The notes: generated by a model from the sequence alone, not told the origin. A stretch of DNA of 64,000 nucleotides from GCA-1730015 sp964583825 (GCA_964583825.1 CAZOXM010000002.1:1-64000), one strand, 5' to 3'; shown: positions 1-9,337, counted from the first letter of the stretch. Made by a program: numbers and translations.

Positions 1-66
1 ACGCAATATTCGATAGTAAATTTCATAGTGTTCCGGTTTGCACGGCACATTGTTGATTAATTGATT

Positions 67-1863
67 TCAGCGCGCGTTCTGATGTTCGCGCCCGGTCTGT
101 ACCCGCCACTGCGCCGCATAGTGTCCGTTCAGGGCAATCAGTTCGGCGTGACTGCCCTGCTCGACGACGCGTCCCTGATCAACGACCACGATATTATCGG
201 CGGCAACGACGGTGGACAGTCGATGGGCAATAACCACGACAGTCCGCGATGCAGAAATCCTTTGCAGGGACCGCTGTATCGCCGCTTCAGTTTCATTATC
301 CACTGCACTGGTGGCCTCGTCCAGCACCAGCACCGGCGGATCTTTCAGTATCGCTCTGGCCAGTGACAAACGCTGTCGTTGTCCACCGGACAGCCGCACG
401 CCTCGCTCTCCGATCTCGGTGTCGAGCTTGTCCGGCAGACGTTCGATAAACTCCCAGGCCTCCGCTGCCATAGCCGCCTGCACCAGCGCTTCGGGGTCGG
501 CCTGCGGCTGGCCGTAGGCGATGTTCTCGCCTATCGTGCCATCGAACAGAAACGTCTCCTGGCTGACCAGCCCGATGGCAGAACGCAGCGCAGTTTTTGA
601 AAGCTGGTGAATCGGTATCCCGTCGAAGCGGATCATACCGTCGTCGGGCTCATAGAATCGCAGCAGCAGTTTAATCACGGTGGACTTACCCGACCCGGTC
701 GCGCCCACCAGCGCCGTACTGCTACCGGATGGTACAGTCAGGTTGAAATCAGTGATGCCAGCCCCCGAGTTCGGGTACTGAAACGTCAGTGCGTCGAACT
801 CCAGCGCTCCCCTGACCGGTTGCGACAACATAGCGACGCGGCTTGTTGGCGCTTGCGGACCGGTTTGATCACTGATCAAACCCAGTATGCGCCGCGTGCT
901 CGCCATCGCCCGTTCGTACAGATCAATCGTTCGCGCGAGATCAGTCAGCGGCCACAGCAGACGCTGTGTTAGAAATACCAGTACCCCATAAGCGCCGACA
1001 TTGAGTTCGCCGTCGAGCGTCAGCATGGCGCCGTACACAAAGGTGAATAGAAAGCCGGCCAGAATTGCCATGCGTATCACCGGGATAAACGCTGAGCTCA
1101 CCGCTATCGCCCTGCGATTGGCTTCGACGTAACGCTCGCTTTGCGCAGCCAGCGCCTGCGACTCACTGGTCTCCGCGGTGTAGGCTTTGATGGTAGCGAT
1201 ACCGCCGATATTGTTGGCCAGCCGACTGGACAGCCGTCCGACCTGCTCCCTGACATCAGCATAGAGTGGCGTCGCCCTGCGCAGGAAAAAAAACGCACCC
1301 CATACAATAATCGGAATAGGGGTAAACGCGAGCAGCGCAATGGTCGGTGACAGGTAAAAGAACACACCCCCCACCAGTACAACGGTGACGAATGTCTGAA
1401 TTAAATCGTTGACGCCGCCGTCGAGAAATCTTTCCAGTTGATTCACGTCGTCGTTCAGTATGGCAACCAGTTCTCCGCTGCTGCGGTTTTCAAAGAACGC
1501 CAGCTCCCGCTGTTGCACGCTGTCGTAGGCATCCTGACGCAGCTCTGCCTGCAGACGCTGCGCGAGGTTACGCCACAGAATCAGGTGAAAATACTCAAAC
1601 AGTGACTCGCCGGCCCAGATAAAAAAAGTAAGTACGGCCAGCACAGTGATTTGGGCAACCGGCGTTTCAAATCCCAGGGAGGCGACAAAACTACTCTGTC
1701 GATTCACCACCACGTCGATGGCGATACCGATGAGTATCTCGGGCATCACGTCGAAGACTTTGTTGGTCACCGAACAAAAAGACGCCAGCAGAATACGCGG
1801 CCGATGGGATTTCGCATACCGCAGCAGACTGATTAATGCAGCCAGACTGTGTTGCTCTTTCAT
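67..1863 (-). CDS. ABC exporter, fused membrane and ATPase domains (MsbA/BmrA type)
   Basis: A 598-residue half-transporter. The N-terminal ~320 residues hold the hydrophobic segments of a type 1 ABC exporter membrane domain (clear helices near 25-50, 70-90, 155-190 and 265-300). The C-terminal half is a nucleotide-binding domain with Walker A GATGSGKST at 387-395, Q-loop SQETFLFDG, signature LSGGQRQR, Walker B LVLDEAT with D-loop SAVD, and H-loop AHR. It would act as an inner-membrane homodimer pumping lipid, drug or peptide outward; the substrate cannot be told from sequence. No partner gene is adjacent: a family A inverted-repeat element and then a glutamine-synthetase-like gene lie upstream. 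Length is normal for the family. Confidence 0.93.
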   Translation of the reverse strand: MKEQHSLAALISLLRYAKSHRPRILLASFCSVTNKVFDVMPEILIGIAIDVVVNRQSSFVASLGFETPVAQITVLAVLTFFIWAGESLFEYFHLILWRNLAQRLQAELRQDAYDSVQQRELAFFENRSSGELVAILNDDVNQLERFLDGGVNDLIQTFVTVVLVGGVFFYLSPTIALLAFTPIPIIVWGAFFFLRRATPLYADVREQVGRLSSRLANNIGGIATIKAYTAETSESQALAAQSERYVEANRRAIAVSSAFIPVIRMAILAGFLFTFVYGAMLTLDGELNVGAYGVLVFLTQRLLWPLTDLARTIDLYERAMASTRRILGLISDQTGPQAPTSRVAMLSQPVRGALEFDALTFQYPNSGAGITDFNLTVPSGSSTALVGATGSGKSTVIKLLLRFYEPDDGMIRFDGIPIHQLSKTALRSAIGLVSQETFLFDGTIGENIAYGQPQADPEALVQAAMAAEAWEFIERLPDKLDTEIGERGVRLSGGQRQRLSLARAILKDPPVLVLDEATSAVDNETEAAIQRSLQRISASRTVVVIAHRLSTVVAADNIVVVDQGRVVEQGSHAELIALNGHYAAQWRVQTGREHQNAR

Positions 1864-1901
1864 TTATCGACAACCGCACGGTCTTGTACGCTGCGAGTTA
1901 G

Positions 1902-2056
1902 CAGGATGTTGAAAAACTATTGCGCCAGGTCTGAGGATGTTAAACTCTGCCTCAAAATGCTCATTTATAACCCATAAACTGCGCTTTTTCGGCAGCCATT
2001 TTACAGTGATCATGGGCCTGCTCAGACCGTCGCTCATAGCGTTTTTCAACACCCTG
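1902..2056. repeat. Family A MITE-like inverted-repeat element, copy 1
   Basis: A non-coding element of 155 bp. Its ends are 16-bp imperfect inverted repeats, CAGGATGTTGAAAAAC at the left and GTTTTTCAACACCCTG at the right (one mismatch). The interior shares blocks such as GCGCCAGGTCTGAG, ATGCTCATTTA and GACCGTCGCTCAT with the copies at 13972-14110 and 54173-54313. It is flanked on both sides by TTAG (1898-1901 and 2057-2060), which looks like a 4-bp target duplication. It fills the space between the glutamine-synthetase-like gene and the ABC exporter. No transposase is encoded, so it would depend on one elsewhere. Confidence 0.8.
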
Positions 2057-2093
2057 TTAGTTCTGATGCTAAAAAAACGAATAGTTATCGCCG

Positions 2094-3503
2094 TCACACG
2101 TTTAACAGCAGATGCTCGCGCTCCCACGGGCTGATTACCCGCAGAAATTCTTTGTATTCCTCACGTTTTATCGACGTGTACACACTGCTGAAACTCTCTC
2201 CGAGCACTTCCCTGAGCGGTTCGTTTTGCTGGTAAAGCTCCAGTGCTTCAATCACGCCGACTGGCAGTGATCGTGGCAAGTCATAAGCCGCGGTGTCAAT
2301 TGAGTCTCTGGCAGGTATGCCGTCCCTGATGCCCAGCAGTCCGCAGGCGAGGCAGGCCGCCATGGCCAGATAAGGGTTGGCATCCATTCCGACAACGCGA
2401 TTCTCCACCCGACGTGCCGCCGGTGCGGACACCGGCACGCGCAGCCCGGTCGAGCGATTGTCCGTGCCCCATTCCAGATTGATCGGAGCTGACTGATCCG
2501 GTACCAGCCGGCGGTAACTGTTGACATAGGGTGCGAGTATGCAGATAGCGGAGTGTAAAAGTGTCTGCTGCCCACCGATGAAATGGTAGAAGTATTCACT
2601 CGGTTCATCTGTTTCGGTATTAAAAATGTTGCGGCCGGTTTTTATATCCACCACGCTTTGATGCAGATGCATCGCGCTGCCGGGCTGATCTTCCATGGGC
2701 TTGGCCATGAAGGTCGCATAACAGTCATGCCGCAGCGCCGCCTCGCGGATGGTTCTTTTAAACAGAAAAACCTGATCCGCCAGATCGACCGGATCGCCGT
2801 GGTTCAGATTGATCTCCAGTTGACCGGCACCACCCTCCTGCATGACCGTGTCAATTTCAAGTCCCTGGGCTTCGGCAAAGTCATAAATGTCGTCGACCAC
2901 CTTCTCGTATTCGTCAACACCGCTGATCGAATAAGCCTGCCGGCTAACACCACGTCTGCCACTGCGCCCGACCGGCGGGCTGATCGGGTCGTCGGGGTTG
3001 ACGTTGCGTTTGGTGAGGTAGAATTCGAGCTCGGGGGCAACCACCGGTGCCCAGCCGCGCTCGTTGTACAGTGCAACCACTTTTTTTAGCACATTGCGCG
3101 GTGCAAACCCGACCGGTCTGCCATCCTGCGACTGCAGATCGTGTATCACCTGCATCGTGACATCGGAAGTCCAGGGGACGGCGCGCGCGGTGGCGTAGTC
3201 CGGCACCAGCACCAGATCGGACTCAGTCCAGGCGTTTGGTATGTCTACCTCTGCGTAGTTGCCGGTAATGGTCTGATAGAAAATCGAGGATGGCAGGTAC
3301 ATTTTCTGCGCGCGAAAAAACTTCCGCGCCGGCATGGTTTTACCCCGACCAATGCCGACAATGTCGGATACGATGCACTCGACCTCTTCGACACGCCTGC
3401 TATCAAGCCACTGCAGTAACGCATCGGGAAGTGCTCTTTCCCGTTCATCGAAAGTTGCCGTTGCCGACAGTTCGGGAGACGACGATCGATTCATGCCTGT
3501 CAT
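2094..3503 (-). CDS. Glutamine synthetase family ligase (PuuA/GlnT-like)
   Basis: A 469-residue protein with the catalytic fold of type I glutamine synthetase: PELEFYL (first metal-binding glutamate), GQLEINL, a substrate-loop block MAKPMEDQPGSAMHLHQS, the nucleotide/phosphate motif EWGTDNRSTGLRVP, and RVENRVVGMDANPYLA near the end. The N-terminal part resembles the gamma-glutamylpolyamine/gamma-glutamylamide synthetases rather than true GlnA, and the Tyr-adenylylation region of GlnA is not evident. The likely reaction is ATP-dependent ligation of glutamate to an amine; which amine is unknown, since no puu-type catabolic genes are adjacent. Starts at 3503 or 3494 are both possible. A different (type II) glutamine synthetase begins at the right edge of the window. 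Confidence 0.9.
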   Translation of the reverse strand: MTGMNRSSSPELSATATFDERERALPDALLQWLDSRRVEEVECIVSDIVGIGRGKTMPARKFFRAQKMYLPSSIFYQTITGNYAEVDIPNAWTESDLVLVPDYATARAVPWTSDVTMQVIHDLQSQDGRPVGFAPRNVLKKVVALYNERGWAPVVAPELEFYLTKRNVNPDDPISPPVGRSGRRGVSRQAYSISGVDEYEKVVDDIYDFAEAQGLEIDTVMQEGGAGQLEINLNHGDPVDLADQVFLFKRTIREAALRHDCYATFMAKPMEDQPGSAMHLHQSVVDIKTGRNIFNTETDEPSEYFYHFIGGQQTLLHSAICILAPYVNSYRRLVPDQSAPINLEWGTDNRSTGLRVPVSAPAARRVENRVVGMDANPYLAMAACLACGLLGIRDGIPARDSIDTAAYDLPRSLPVGVIEALELYQQNEPLREVLGESFSSVYTSIKREEYKEFLRVISPWEREHLLLNV

Positions 3504-3514
3504 TTCCGCAGACT

Positions 3515-5368
3515 CTACTCTTCGCTGGCAGGTCGCTTCACCACCGCAGTGGAAAGCAGTTCAATGCCGTTGTCAGTAAAATCCACGCTGTAGTCTATCG
3601 TGCCCTTAGGGTAGCGCTTCATGTATTCGACCGCGCTATCCAGCTCGTCGGACTCCTGACCGATCATCTGTATCACTGAAGTTGCTCGCTCGATCAGGCT
3701 GGCTGTATCGATGTGGGTATAAAGGAAACCACCGCGGCTGCTGTTATCCAGCCTGCCAATATACTCAGCGGCTTTCTCACCGCCAAAGATAACAATGTTC
3801 TTGTCCTTAACGGCCGCCTTCAATTCCACGCCGTCGGGCACTGGTATCGGCAACATGCTATTCAGTGAAATTTCGGTGCCATCAAGAGGCAGCTCAGTCA
3901 GCATGCCAAGCTGCGGCATCATCTGTAGCGTCTGCACCAGCAGAGCCGGATCTTTTGCATTCACCACCACTGCCATATCGGCCGCTTTGATCGGGTCTGC
4001 GCTGTCTTCAGTTGAAAACTCCATATCAAACAGATTGACAGCGATACCCTCGACACCCCTGGCCAGTCCACCGAACATCACCACGCCCATGGAAGCTGCG
4101 CTGAGATCAGTCGACGAGAGTCGGTTCAGGTCACGGAGAAGCGGGCAATCGTGTTGTACGCCAGTCAGGATACCGGTCATCTGGCTAATGAATTGAGTCA
4201 GGTTATCGACTGATAAACCAAGCCCCAGTGAAAACAGTGGTTTCGCGGCAGACTGGGATGCAGGCAATACACCGCGCAACAGCTTGAGTGTATCTTTTAG
4301 GGCGGTATGACCCACTTCCGTAGCCATATGCGTCACGTAGCGAATTTCGTCGTCACTGGCGTCCAGTTCATGCACCCCCAGAACCGCCATGGGCCAGTTT
4401 GCAGCCAGCGCGTTGATTTCCGCCCTGCAGGGTTCCGAGCGCATCAGCGCCAACCGCGACATCCTATCGATATCGTCGCCGAACAGCTCGGTGATGTCTT
4501 TCGATGCCTGCGATTGGTCTGAGGTTAAGATATCTGCAAGCACCCTGAAATCAATAAATGCGGCGTACTGTTCCGCATATCCCCAGCGCTTTCTGAGCTT
4601 GTCGAGCTTGCCGGAATCGGTCATGGTGGTCGGCGGCTTTGACAGTCCGAGCACTCTGTCAAGCCGATCATCATCGGTGATATCACTGAGTACAGCGACG
4701 ATAAGGTCGTGCTCGCCGGTCGCGACAATGATTCCAAAATCTGCAATTGCGTCATCGTTTACATCCTGATCTTCAGTGGCATCAGCAGACGCGCCCGACG
4801 AAGATGCGCTGTTTTCTTCAGCTACTTCTTCATCATCTGTATCTTCATCGTCGGTACCTTTCGGTTCTGCATCTTTGTCAGCTTCAATCAGCGCAGCAAA
4901 GCTCGCCCTGTCATAGAGCCTGATGTTGAGGTCCTTCCGCTCCATAGATCTTGATTTAATACCGTGCTTTTCCTCAGTGGCGCCCAGTGCACTGTTGAAC
5001 TTGTCCACATCCGCAAGCCGCACGCGGAGCACCGGGTGAGCCCCAACCGCATAGGCACTGAAATGCAGGCTGTCGCCGACACCCCACTGCGCAAGACTTT
5101 CGTCCAGGTTGCTGATCACATCGTTAAAAGTTTCGAGAAACTCACGGCGGTCCGGCTCTATATCATCCGGTACGGGCAGACTCGCCGTCGGCATAAATGC
5201 CAGCATCAGCTTTGCAGGAATACCCTCGCCGGTACCCATGTAAAACGGCGTATCCGACGGAATATACGCATTGTGATCATCCGCCGCTACCCGGTTTCCG
5301 AGCGTAAAAAAACCGACCATCATCAGTGCCGTCGCCAGCTTTCGTCCAGCCACGCCCGATTTCAACAT
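3515..5368 (-). CDS. Large exported protein of unknown function with acidic linker
   Basis: The open frame extends upstream to 5662, but the start chosen is ATG at 5368: it follows a GGGAGA ribosome site and opens a clear signal peptide ending around GNRVAA/DDHN, giving 617 residues. The mature protein should be periplasmic or outer-surface. Around residues 175-220 there is a highly acidic, Ser/Asp/Glu-rich low-complexity stretch (DDEDTDDEEVAEE) that divides an N-terminal from a larger C-terminal domain. No enzyme motif is recognised. It lies 12 bp upstream of the ligase gene on the same strand, so the two may be co-transcribed. The family is not recognised. Confidence 0.8.
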   Translation of the reverse strand: MLKSGVAGRKLATALMMVGFFTLGNRVAADDHNAYIPSDTPFYMGTGEGIPAKLMLAFMPTASLPVPDDIEPDRREFLETFNDVISNLDESLAQWGVGDSLHFSAYAVGAHPVLRVRLADVDKFNSALGATEEKHGIKSRSMERKDLNIRLYDRASFAALIEADKDAEPKGTDDEDTDDEEVAEENSASSSGASADATEDQDVNDDAIADFGIIVATGEHDLIVAVLSDITDDDRLDRVLGLSKPPTTMTDSGKLDKLRKRWGYAEQYAAFIDFRVLADILTSDQSQASKDITELFGDDIDRMSRLALMRSEPCRAEINALAANWPMAVLGVHELDASDDEIRYVTHMATEVGHTALKDTLKLLRGVLPASQSAAKPLFSLGLGLSVDNLTQFISQMTGILTGVQHDCPLLRDLNRLSSTDLSAASMGVVMFGGLARGVEGIAVNLFDMEFSTEDSADPIKAADMAVVVNAKDPALLVQTLQMMPQLGMLTELPLDGTEISLNSMLPIPVPDGVELKAAVKDKNIVIFGGEKAAEYIGRLDNSSRGGFLYTHIDTASLIERATSVIQMIGQESDELDSAVEYMKRYPKGTIDYSVDFTDNGIELLSTAVVKRPASEE

Positions 5369-5549
5369 CCCATTCTCCCAGTGATACACTAGCGATACAA
5401 AAAGCTCATGGTATTGAAGTGAGGGTGAAAACGCCACCGGTATCACAGCGCAGCCCTGACGCCCACACATTTGCGGCAAACCAACCCGGGCAACCCGTAC
5501 CATGCCGGCGTCCTGCGATGCGTCCCGTCCCGATACGCGAGGAAAACGT

Positions 5550-6488
5550 ATGCCCAAGTACCACGTGGAAAAATCCATCCGCATTGATGCCCCCGTGGCC
5601 TCCGTGCAGGCACTGACCAGCGACTTCAGCGAATGGCCCAAATGGTCACCGTGGTTATGCATGGAACCAGATGCAAAAATAGACCTGATTGGCGCGCCCG
5701 GTCAAAAAGGACACGGCTATTCCTGGGAAGGCAACCTCACCGGTCAGGGTGAAATGGAAACGGTGTCGCATGAGGATTCGCTGCATCGCATGAACTTAAG
5801 TTTTATCAAGCCGTTTAAATCGGAGGCAACGGTAACGATCGACGTTCAGCAACTGAGCGCGCAGCAGACCGGGGTGACCTGGACCATGGACAGCGCCATG
5901 CCGTTTTTCCTCTTTTTCATGACCGATACGATTAAAACCATGATCGGCATGGACTACGAGCGCGGTTTGAAAATGCTCAGGGAGTACGCTGAAACCGGTC
6001 AGGTGAATTCCAAAACCGAGATTCAGCATGTCGTCGATACACCGGAAATCCACTATGTTGGCGTCACTGCTGACACTTCAATTGCACAGATCGGCGAATC
6101 CATGCAGCAAACAATGCCGGCCGTCTATCGTGTAGCGAAAGAGAACGATCTGGAGCTCACCGACATACCTGCCGGCGCAATTTACAACAAGATGGATATC
6201 AAACGACAGGTGTGCCGATACACCGCAATGATTCCAGTCAGGCAGCCCGTTGAACCCGACGACGGAATAGCTGGCGGCACCATCCCTGCCGGACGGTCCA
6301 TCAAGGTGGTCCACACCGGCAGTTACCATCATCTCGGCAACGCCTGGGCAGCCGCCATGTCATACCAGCGCTATAACAAACTAAAGCCCTTAAAAAGTCA
6401 GCCTCCGTTCGAAGTGTATTTAAACGACCCGCAGACCACTGAAGAGCAAGATCTGTTAACCGAAATCTACATACCGCTGAAGACATAG
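5550..6488 (+). CDS. SRPBCC domain fused to GyrI-like effector-binding domain
   Basis: A 312-residue cytoplasmic protein. ATG at 5550 is chosen because GAGGA lies 6 bp upstream and the first residues (MPKYHVEKSIRIDAPVASV) match the opening strand of polyketide-cyclase/SRPBCC ligand-binding domains. Residues ~1-150 form that domain, with the typical FSEWPKWSPW block. Residues ~165-312 resemble the AraC effector-binding/GyrI-like fold (IHYVGVTADTS; VVHTGSYHHLGNAW). No DNA-binding domain is present. This arrangement usually means small-molecule sensing or sequestration, but the ligand is unknown. It is divergent from the exported protein at 3515-5368; the 181-bp gap should hold both promoters. 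Confidence 0.85.
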   Translation: MPKYHVEKSIRIDAPVASVQALTSDFSEWPKWSPWLCMEPDAKIDLIGAPGQKGHGYSWEGNLTGQGEMETVSHEDSLHRMNLSFIKPFKSEATVTIDVQQLSAQQTGVTWTMDSAMPFFLFFMTDTIKTMIGMDYERGLKMLREYAETGQVNSKTEIQHVVDTPEIHYVGVTADTSIAQIGESMQQTMPAVYRVAKENDLELTDIPAGAIYNKMDIKRQVCRYTAMIPVRQPVEPDDGIAGGTIPAGRSIKVVHTGSYHHLGNAWAAAMSYQRYNKLKPLKSQPPFEVYLNDPQTTEEQDLLTEIYIPLKT

Positions 6489-6532
6489 CGAACGAATGTG
6501 GCGCAGGGTTCCGCTCATGTGAGAGACCGCGC

Positions 6533-7390
6533 TCAGCCGTACGCTTTTAGTACCGCTTGGACTGCCCCCACATAGCTGCCACCAAACTTGATCGCGTGAA
6601 CCAGCAAGGGTGCCAGCTGATGCAGTCGCAGACGCTGCTGCCAGCCCGCAACAAGCGGAAAGGCTTCGTGGTAAGCATCAAAGGAGCTCTTATCGAAGCC
6701 CCCGAACAATGCCATCATGCCCAGATCGAACTCGCGGTGCCCGCAGTGCGCGGCCGGATCGATCATCCAACTCGCGCCATCCCGGTCAATCATTCGGTTG
6801 CCGGCCCACAAATCACCGTGTAGCAGCGAGGGCGGCTCATCGGGTACATCAAATTCATTCAACCGGCCTGCCAGTCGCTCCAACTCCAGCAAATCTGCAG
6901 CGGGCAAGATATGCCGATTGGCGGCGATCTCAAGGAGCGGTAACAGACGTCTGTTTGCGAAAAACTCGGACCAGCGTGGACACGGTGCGTTCGGCAGCGC
7001 GAGACTGCCGGTGGTCGCGTTATCGATTCGACCAAACTGCGCCTGAGCGATACCATGCAGACCAGCCAGCTGACGCCCGAATTCTGATTCTGTACGACTC
7101 GTCGCTCCGCCCTGCTCTATCCACGTCAATGCCAGATACGGTGGATTTTCCCCCACGGCAAGCACCTGCGGTATATTGACGGCCCCGCTATCACGCAGCC
7201 AGCGCAGGCCATTCGCCTCAGTGACAAAAAATCCGGGGGGTGGATCGCTGTGGGTTTTAATAAATAACGAGTGACCACTGGCACCCGTTGCGCGATAAGC
7301 ACGCGCGAAATCACCCCCGCTCAGGCTTGCAAGATCGATAAACGCCTCACCAAGCTCCGTTTCAGCAGCGCGCTGCCAGGTCAGTTCCAA
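6533..7390 (-). CDS. Fructosamine kinase / ketosamine-3-kinase family protein
   Basis: A 285-residue protein of the aminoglycoside-phosphotransferase-like kinase fold. The N-lobe has SGGDFARAYRA and the ATP-lysine strand LFIKTH. The catalytic loop is HGDLWAGNRM at 191-200 and the metal-binding aspartate lies in WMIDPAAHCGHREFDLGM. The HGDLW-N...DPA-YGHRE-D pattern is that of the FN3K family, which phosphorylates protein-bound ketosamines so that they decompose (repair of glycated protein), or small ketosamine metabolites. Length is normal for the bacterial family. It converges on the SRPBCC gene, with 44 bp between the stops. Confidence 0.9.
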   Translation of the reverse strand: MELTWQRAAETELGEAFIDLASLSGGDFARAYRATGASGHSLFIKTHSDPPPGFFVTEANGLRWLRDSGAVNIPQVLAVGENPPYLALTWIEQGGATSRTESEFGRQLAGLHGIAQAQFGRIDNATTGSLALPNAPCPRWSEFFANRRLLPLLEIAANRHILPAADLLELERLAGRLNEFDVPDEPPSLLHGDLWAGNRMIDRDGASWMIDPAAHCGHREFDLGMMALFGGFDKSSFDAYHEAFPLVAGWQQRLRLHQLAPLLVHAIKFGGSYVGAVQAVLKAYG

Positions 7391-7567
7391 TCAAATCTCC
7401 CCTGTGCTCGTATGACACTCGCAAGTGAACTATTCTACCTGTATCTACTTAACACCCTTATCATCAACGTTTAAAAAAAACAGCCGGACGGGCATACCAG
7501 GCAACTGCCGTGAGCCAACGATGACACCGAAATTGAACCGATCGCCAACCCGTACGCCGACAAATCC

Positions 7568-8842
7568 ATGCTGGTGACTTCACTGAATACCCTCATGTCG
7601 CTTGTGCGGCTCAGGCTTGTACCGGTCAGGGCAACACTGTGTGCCTTGCTGCTGTTCAACTTGGCTGCCTGCCAGCAAGCGGACCTCAGCGACCGCGAAA
7701 AAAAACGTTTGTTAAGTCTGTCGCTGGCTACATTACAGGCGCCGCGAGACCCGTCCAATCGCTACGCAGACAATACCGATGCGCAGCGACTCGGCGAATC
7801 GCTGTTTTTTGATAAACGCCTGAGCAGTAATAACGAGGTGTCCTGCGCCACCTGTCATATCCCGGAGAAAAGCTTTACCGACGGACTCGCCAGAGCGCAG
7901 GCACAATTTGAGACCGACCCGGACTATCCCGCCCTGAGAAACACCCCTACCGTGATCGGCAGTGCCTGGCAAACATGGCAATACTGGGACGGCAGGCGCG
8001 ATTCGCTGTGGTCACAGGCGTTAACACCGATTGAGGCGCCCACCGAAATGGCCGGTAACCGGGTCGCGGTTGCACGCCTGGTATTGAGCGACAATGACTA
8101 TCGCACCCAATACGAAACGATTTTCGGCCCACTGCCCTACAACACAGCGCAACTGCCCTATGATGCGACCCCGATGGGTACCCAGGACGCAAAGCGGCAC
8201 TGGTACCAGGTGTCCAAACCGATGCAGACAAAAATCAACCAAACCTTTGCCAACGTTGGTAAGGCACTGGCGGCCTATCAGTCAACCCTGCGTCCCCCGG
8301 TTACCCGATTTGATCGCTTTGCCGAACAGCTCGCCGCCGGAGAATCTTATACGGACGTGTTGAGCAAACTCGAATATCAGGGTGCCCGACTATTCGTTAA
8401 CGAAAAGAAAACCCAGTGTCTCGAATGCCACAACGGTCCACTGCTAAGCAACGGCGATTTTCATAATATCGGCAGTGCGACATTCACCGGAGACCAGATC
8501 GATTTTGGACGCATTCTGGGCGTGCAGTCAGCCATGATTGACGAGTTTAACTGCCATGGTCGATACAGTGATGCCGAGGCACGTGACTGCACGCACCTGA
8601 ACTTCATGAACCAGTCGGATTTCGTCCATACACAGGGCGGATTCAGAACGCCGACTTTACGTGGCGTGGCCGATACTGCGCCTTACTTTCACGACGGTCG
8701 TTTTACTGATTTACGGCAGGTGATACAACACTATACAACGGCGGTCAGTACCGAACAGCCGACGGAACTGCGTCAGTTTCCACTGTCAGACAAGGAAACA
8801 GACGCCCTGCAGGCTTTCCTGAAAACACTGAGCCCGGAGTAG
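7568..8842 (+). CDS. MauG/CcpA-like diheme cytochrome c peroxidase, lipoprotein
   Basis: A 424-residue c-type cytochrome with two haem sites, CATCH (93-97) and CLECH (284-288), arranged as in diheme peroxidases and MauG-like enzymes. Other family blocks are RNTPTVIGSAWQTWQYWDGR, TLRGVADTAPYFHDGR (distal histidine region) and a C-terminal LKTLSPE. The N-terminus is a lipoprotein signal (FNLAAC) with the lipidated cysteine at 35; a start at 7595 would give a more ordinary 25-residue signal, and neither start has a clear ribosome site. It should be membrane-anchored and facing the periplasm. Substrate may be peroxide or a partner protein; none is adjacent. A second member is at 61993-63231. Confidence 0.9.
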   Translation: MLVTSLNTLMSLVRLRLVPVRATLCALLLFNLAACQQADLSDREKKRLLSLSLATLQAPRDPSNRYADNTDAQRLGESLFFDKRLSSNNEVSCATCHIPEKSFTDGLARAQAQFETDPDYPALRNTPTVIGSAWQTWQYWDGRRDSLWSQALTPIEAPTEMAGNRVAVARLVLSDNDYRTQYETIFGPLPYNTAQLPYDATPMGTQDAKRHWYQVSKPMQTKINQTFANVGKALAAYQSTLRPPVTRFDRFAEQLAAGESYTDVLSKLEYQGARLFVNEKKTQCLECHNGPLLSNGDFHNIGSATFTGDQIDFGRILGVQSAMIDEFNCHGRYSDAEARDCTHLNFMNQSDFVHTQGGFRTPTLRGVADTAPYFHDGRFTDLRQVIQHYTTAVSTEQPTELRQFPLSDKETDALQAFLKTLSPE

Positions 8843-8856
8843 CCCGGAGTAATCGT

Positions 8857-9321
8857 CTACCCCTGATTACTGTCCGCAGCGACGATCAGCCTGATCCCTT
8901 CTATCGCCACGACACGTGCAGTGTCGCCGGTATTTAGATCGCCGCTCTGGCCGCTGGCGAGTTCTGCCTGCCAGTCCGTACCCGACCAACTGACGAGCCC
9001 GGCCACGCCCGGCTGGATGCGCTCGCTGACCACCACACGCTGGCCGATGGCATTGTTATCGGAAATCGTCGTCGGCGCTGATTGCCAGCGACGTATAGGC
9101 GTGTACAACAACGCTGTTATCAGGGCCGAGGCAATCACAAAAACCGCTGTCGTTGAGATAAAACCGGCACCCCCTGCCAGCCAGGCAAACACAGCGGCGC
9201 ACAACGCACCCAGCCCGACAAAAAACAACCAGAAGGTGGTGAACTGAAATACCAGCAACTCGGTTGCCAGCAACGCACAGCCAACAATCAGAAACAACCA
9301 GAAAGGAGTTATAGCTGCCAT
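8857..9321 (-). CDS. nfeD: NfeD-like membrane protein (OB-fold C-terminus)
   Basis: A 154-residue protein with three or four hydrophobic segments in the first ~75 residues and a small soluble beta domain after it (GQRVVVSERIQPGVAGLVSWSGTDWQAEL...GDTARVVAIEGIRLIV), the NfeD C-terminal OB-fold pattern. It lacks the ClpP-like protease part of long NfeD. It sits 16 bp downstream of a paraslipin gene on the same strand; this pair is the usual two-gene operon of QmcA/NfeD partners, thought to act in membrane-domain organisation or quality control. Confidence 0.9.
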   Translation of the reverse strand: MAAITPFWLFLIVGCALLATELLVFQFTTFWLFFVGLGALCAAVFAWLAGGAGFISTTAVFVIASALITALLYTPIRRWQSAPTTISDNNAIGQRVVVSERIQPGVAGLVSWSGTDWQAELASGQSGDLNTGDTARVVAIEGIRLIVAADSNQG

Positions 9322-9337
9322 CGATCGTTACCTCTGT

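Noticed and set aside
3515..5662. Longer 715-codon version of the exported protein
   Set aside because: The extra 98 residues lack family features, would bury the signal peptide and have no better ribosome site than ATG 5368.
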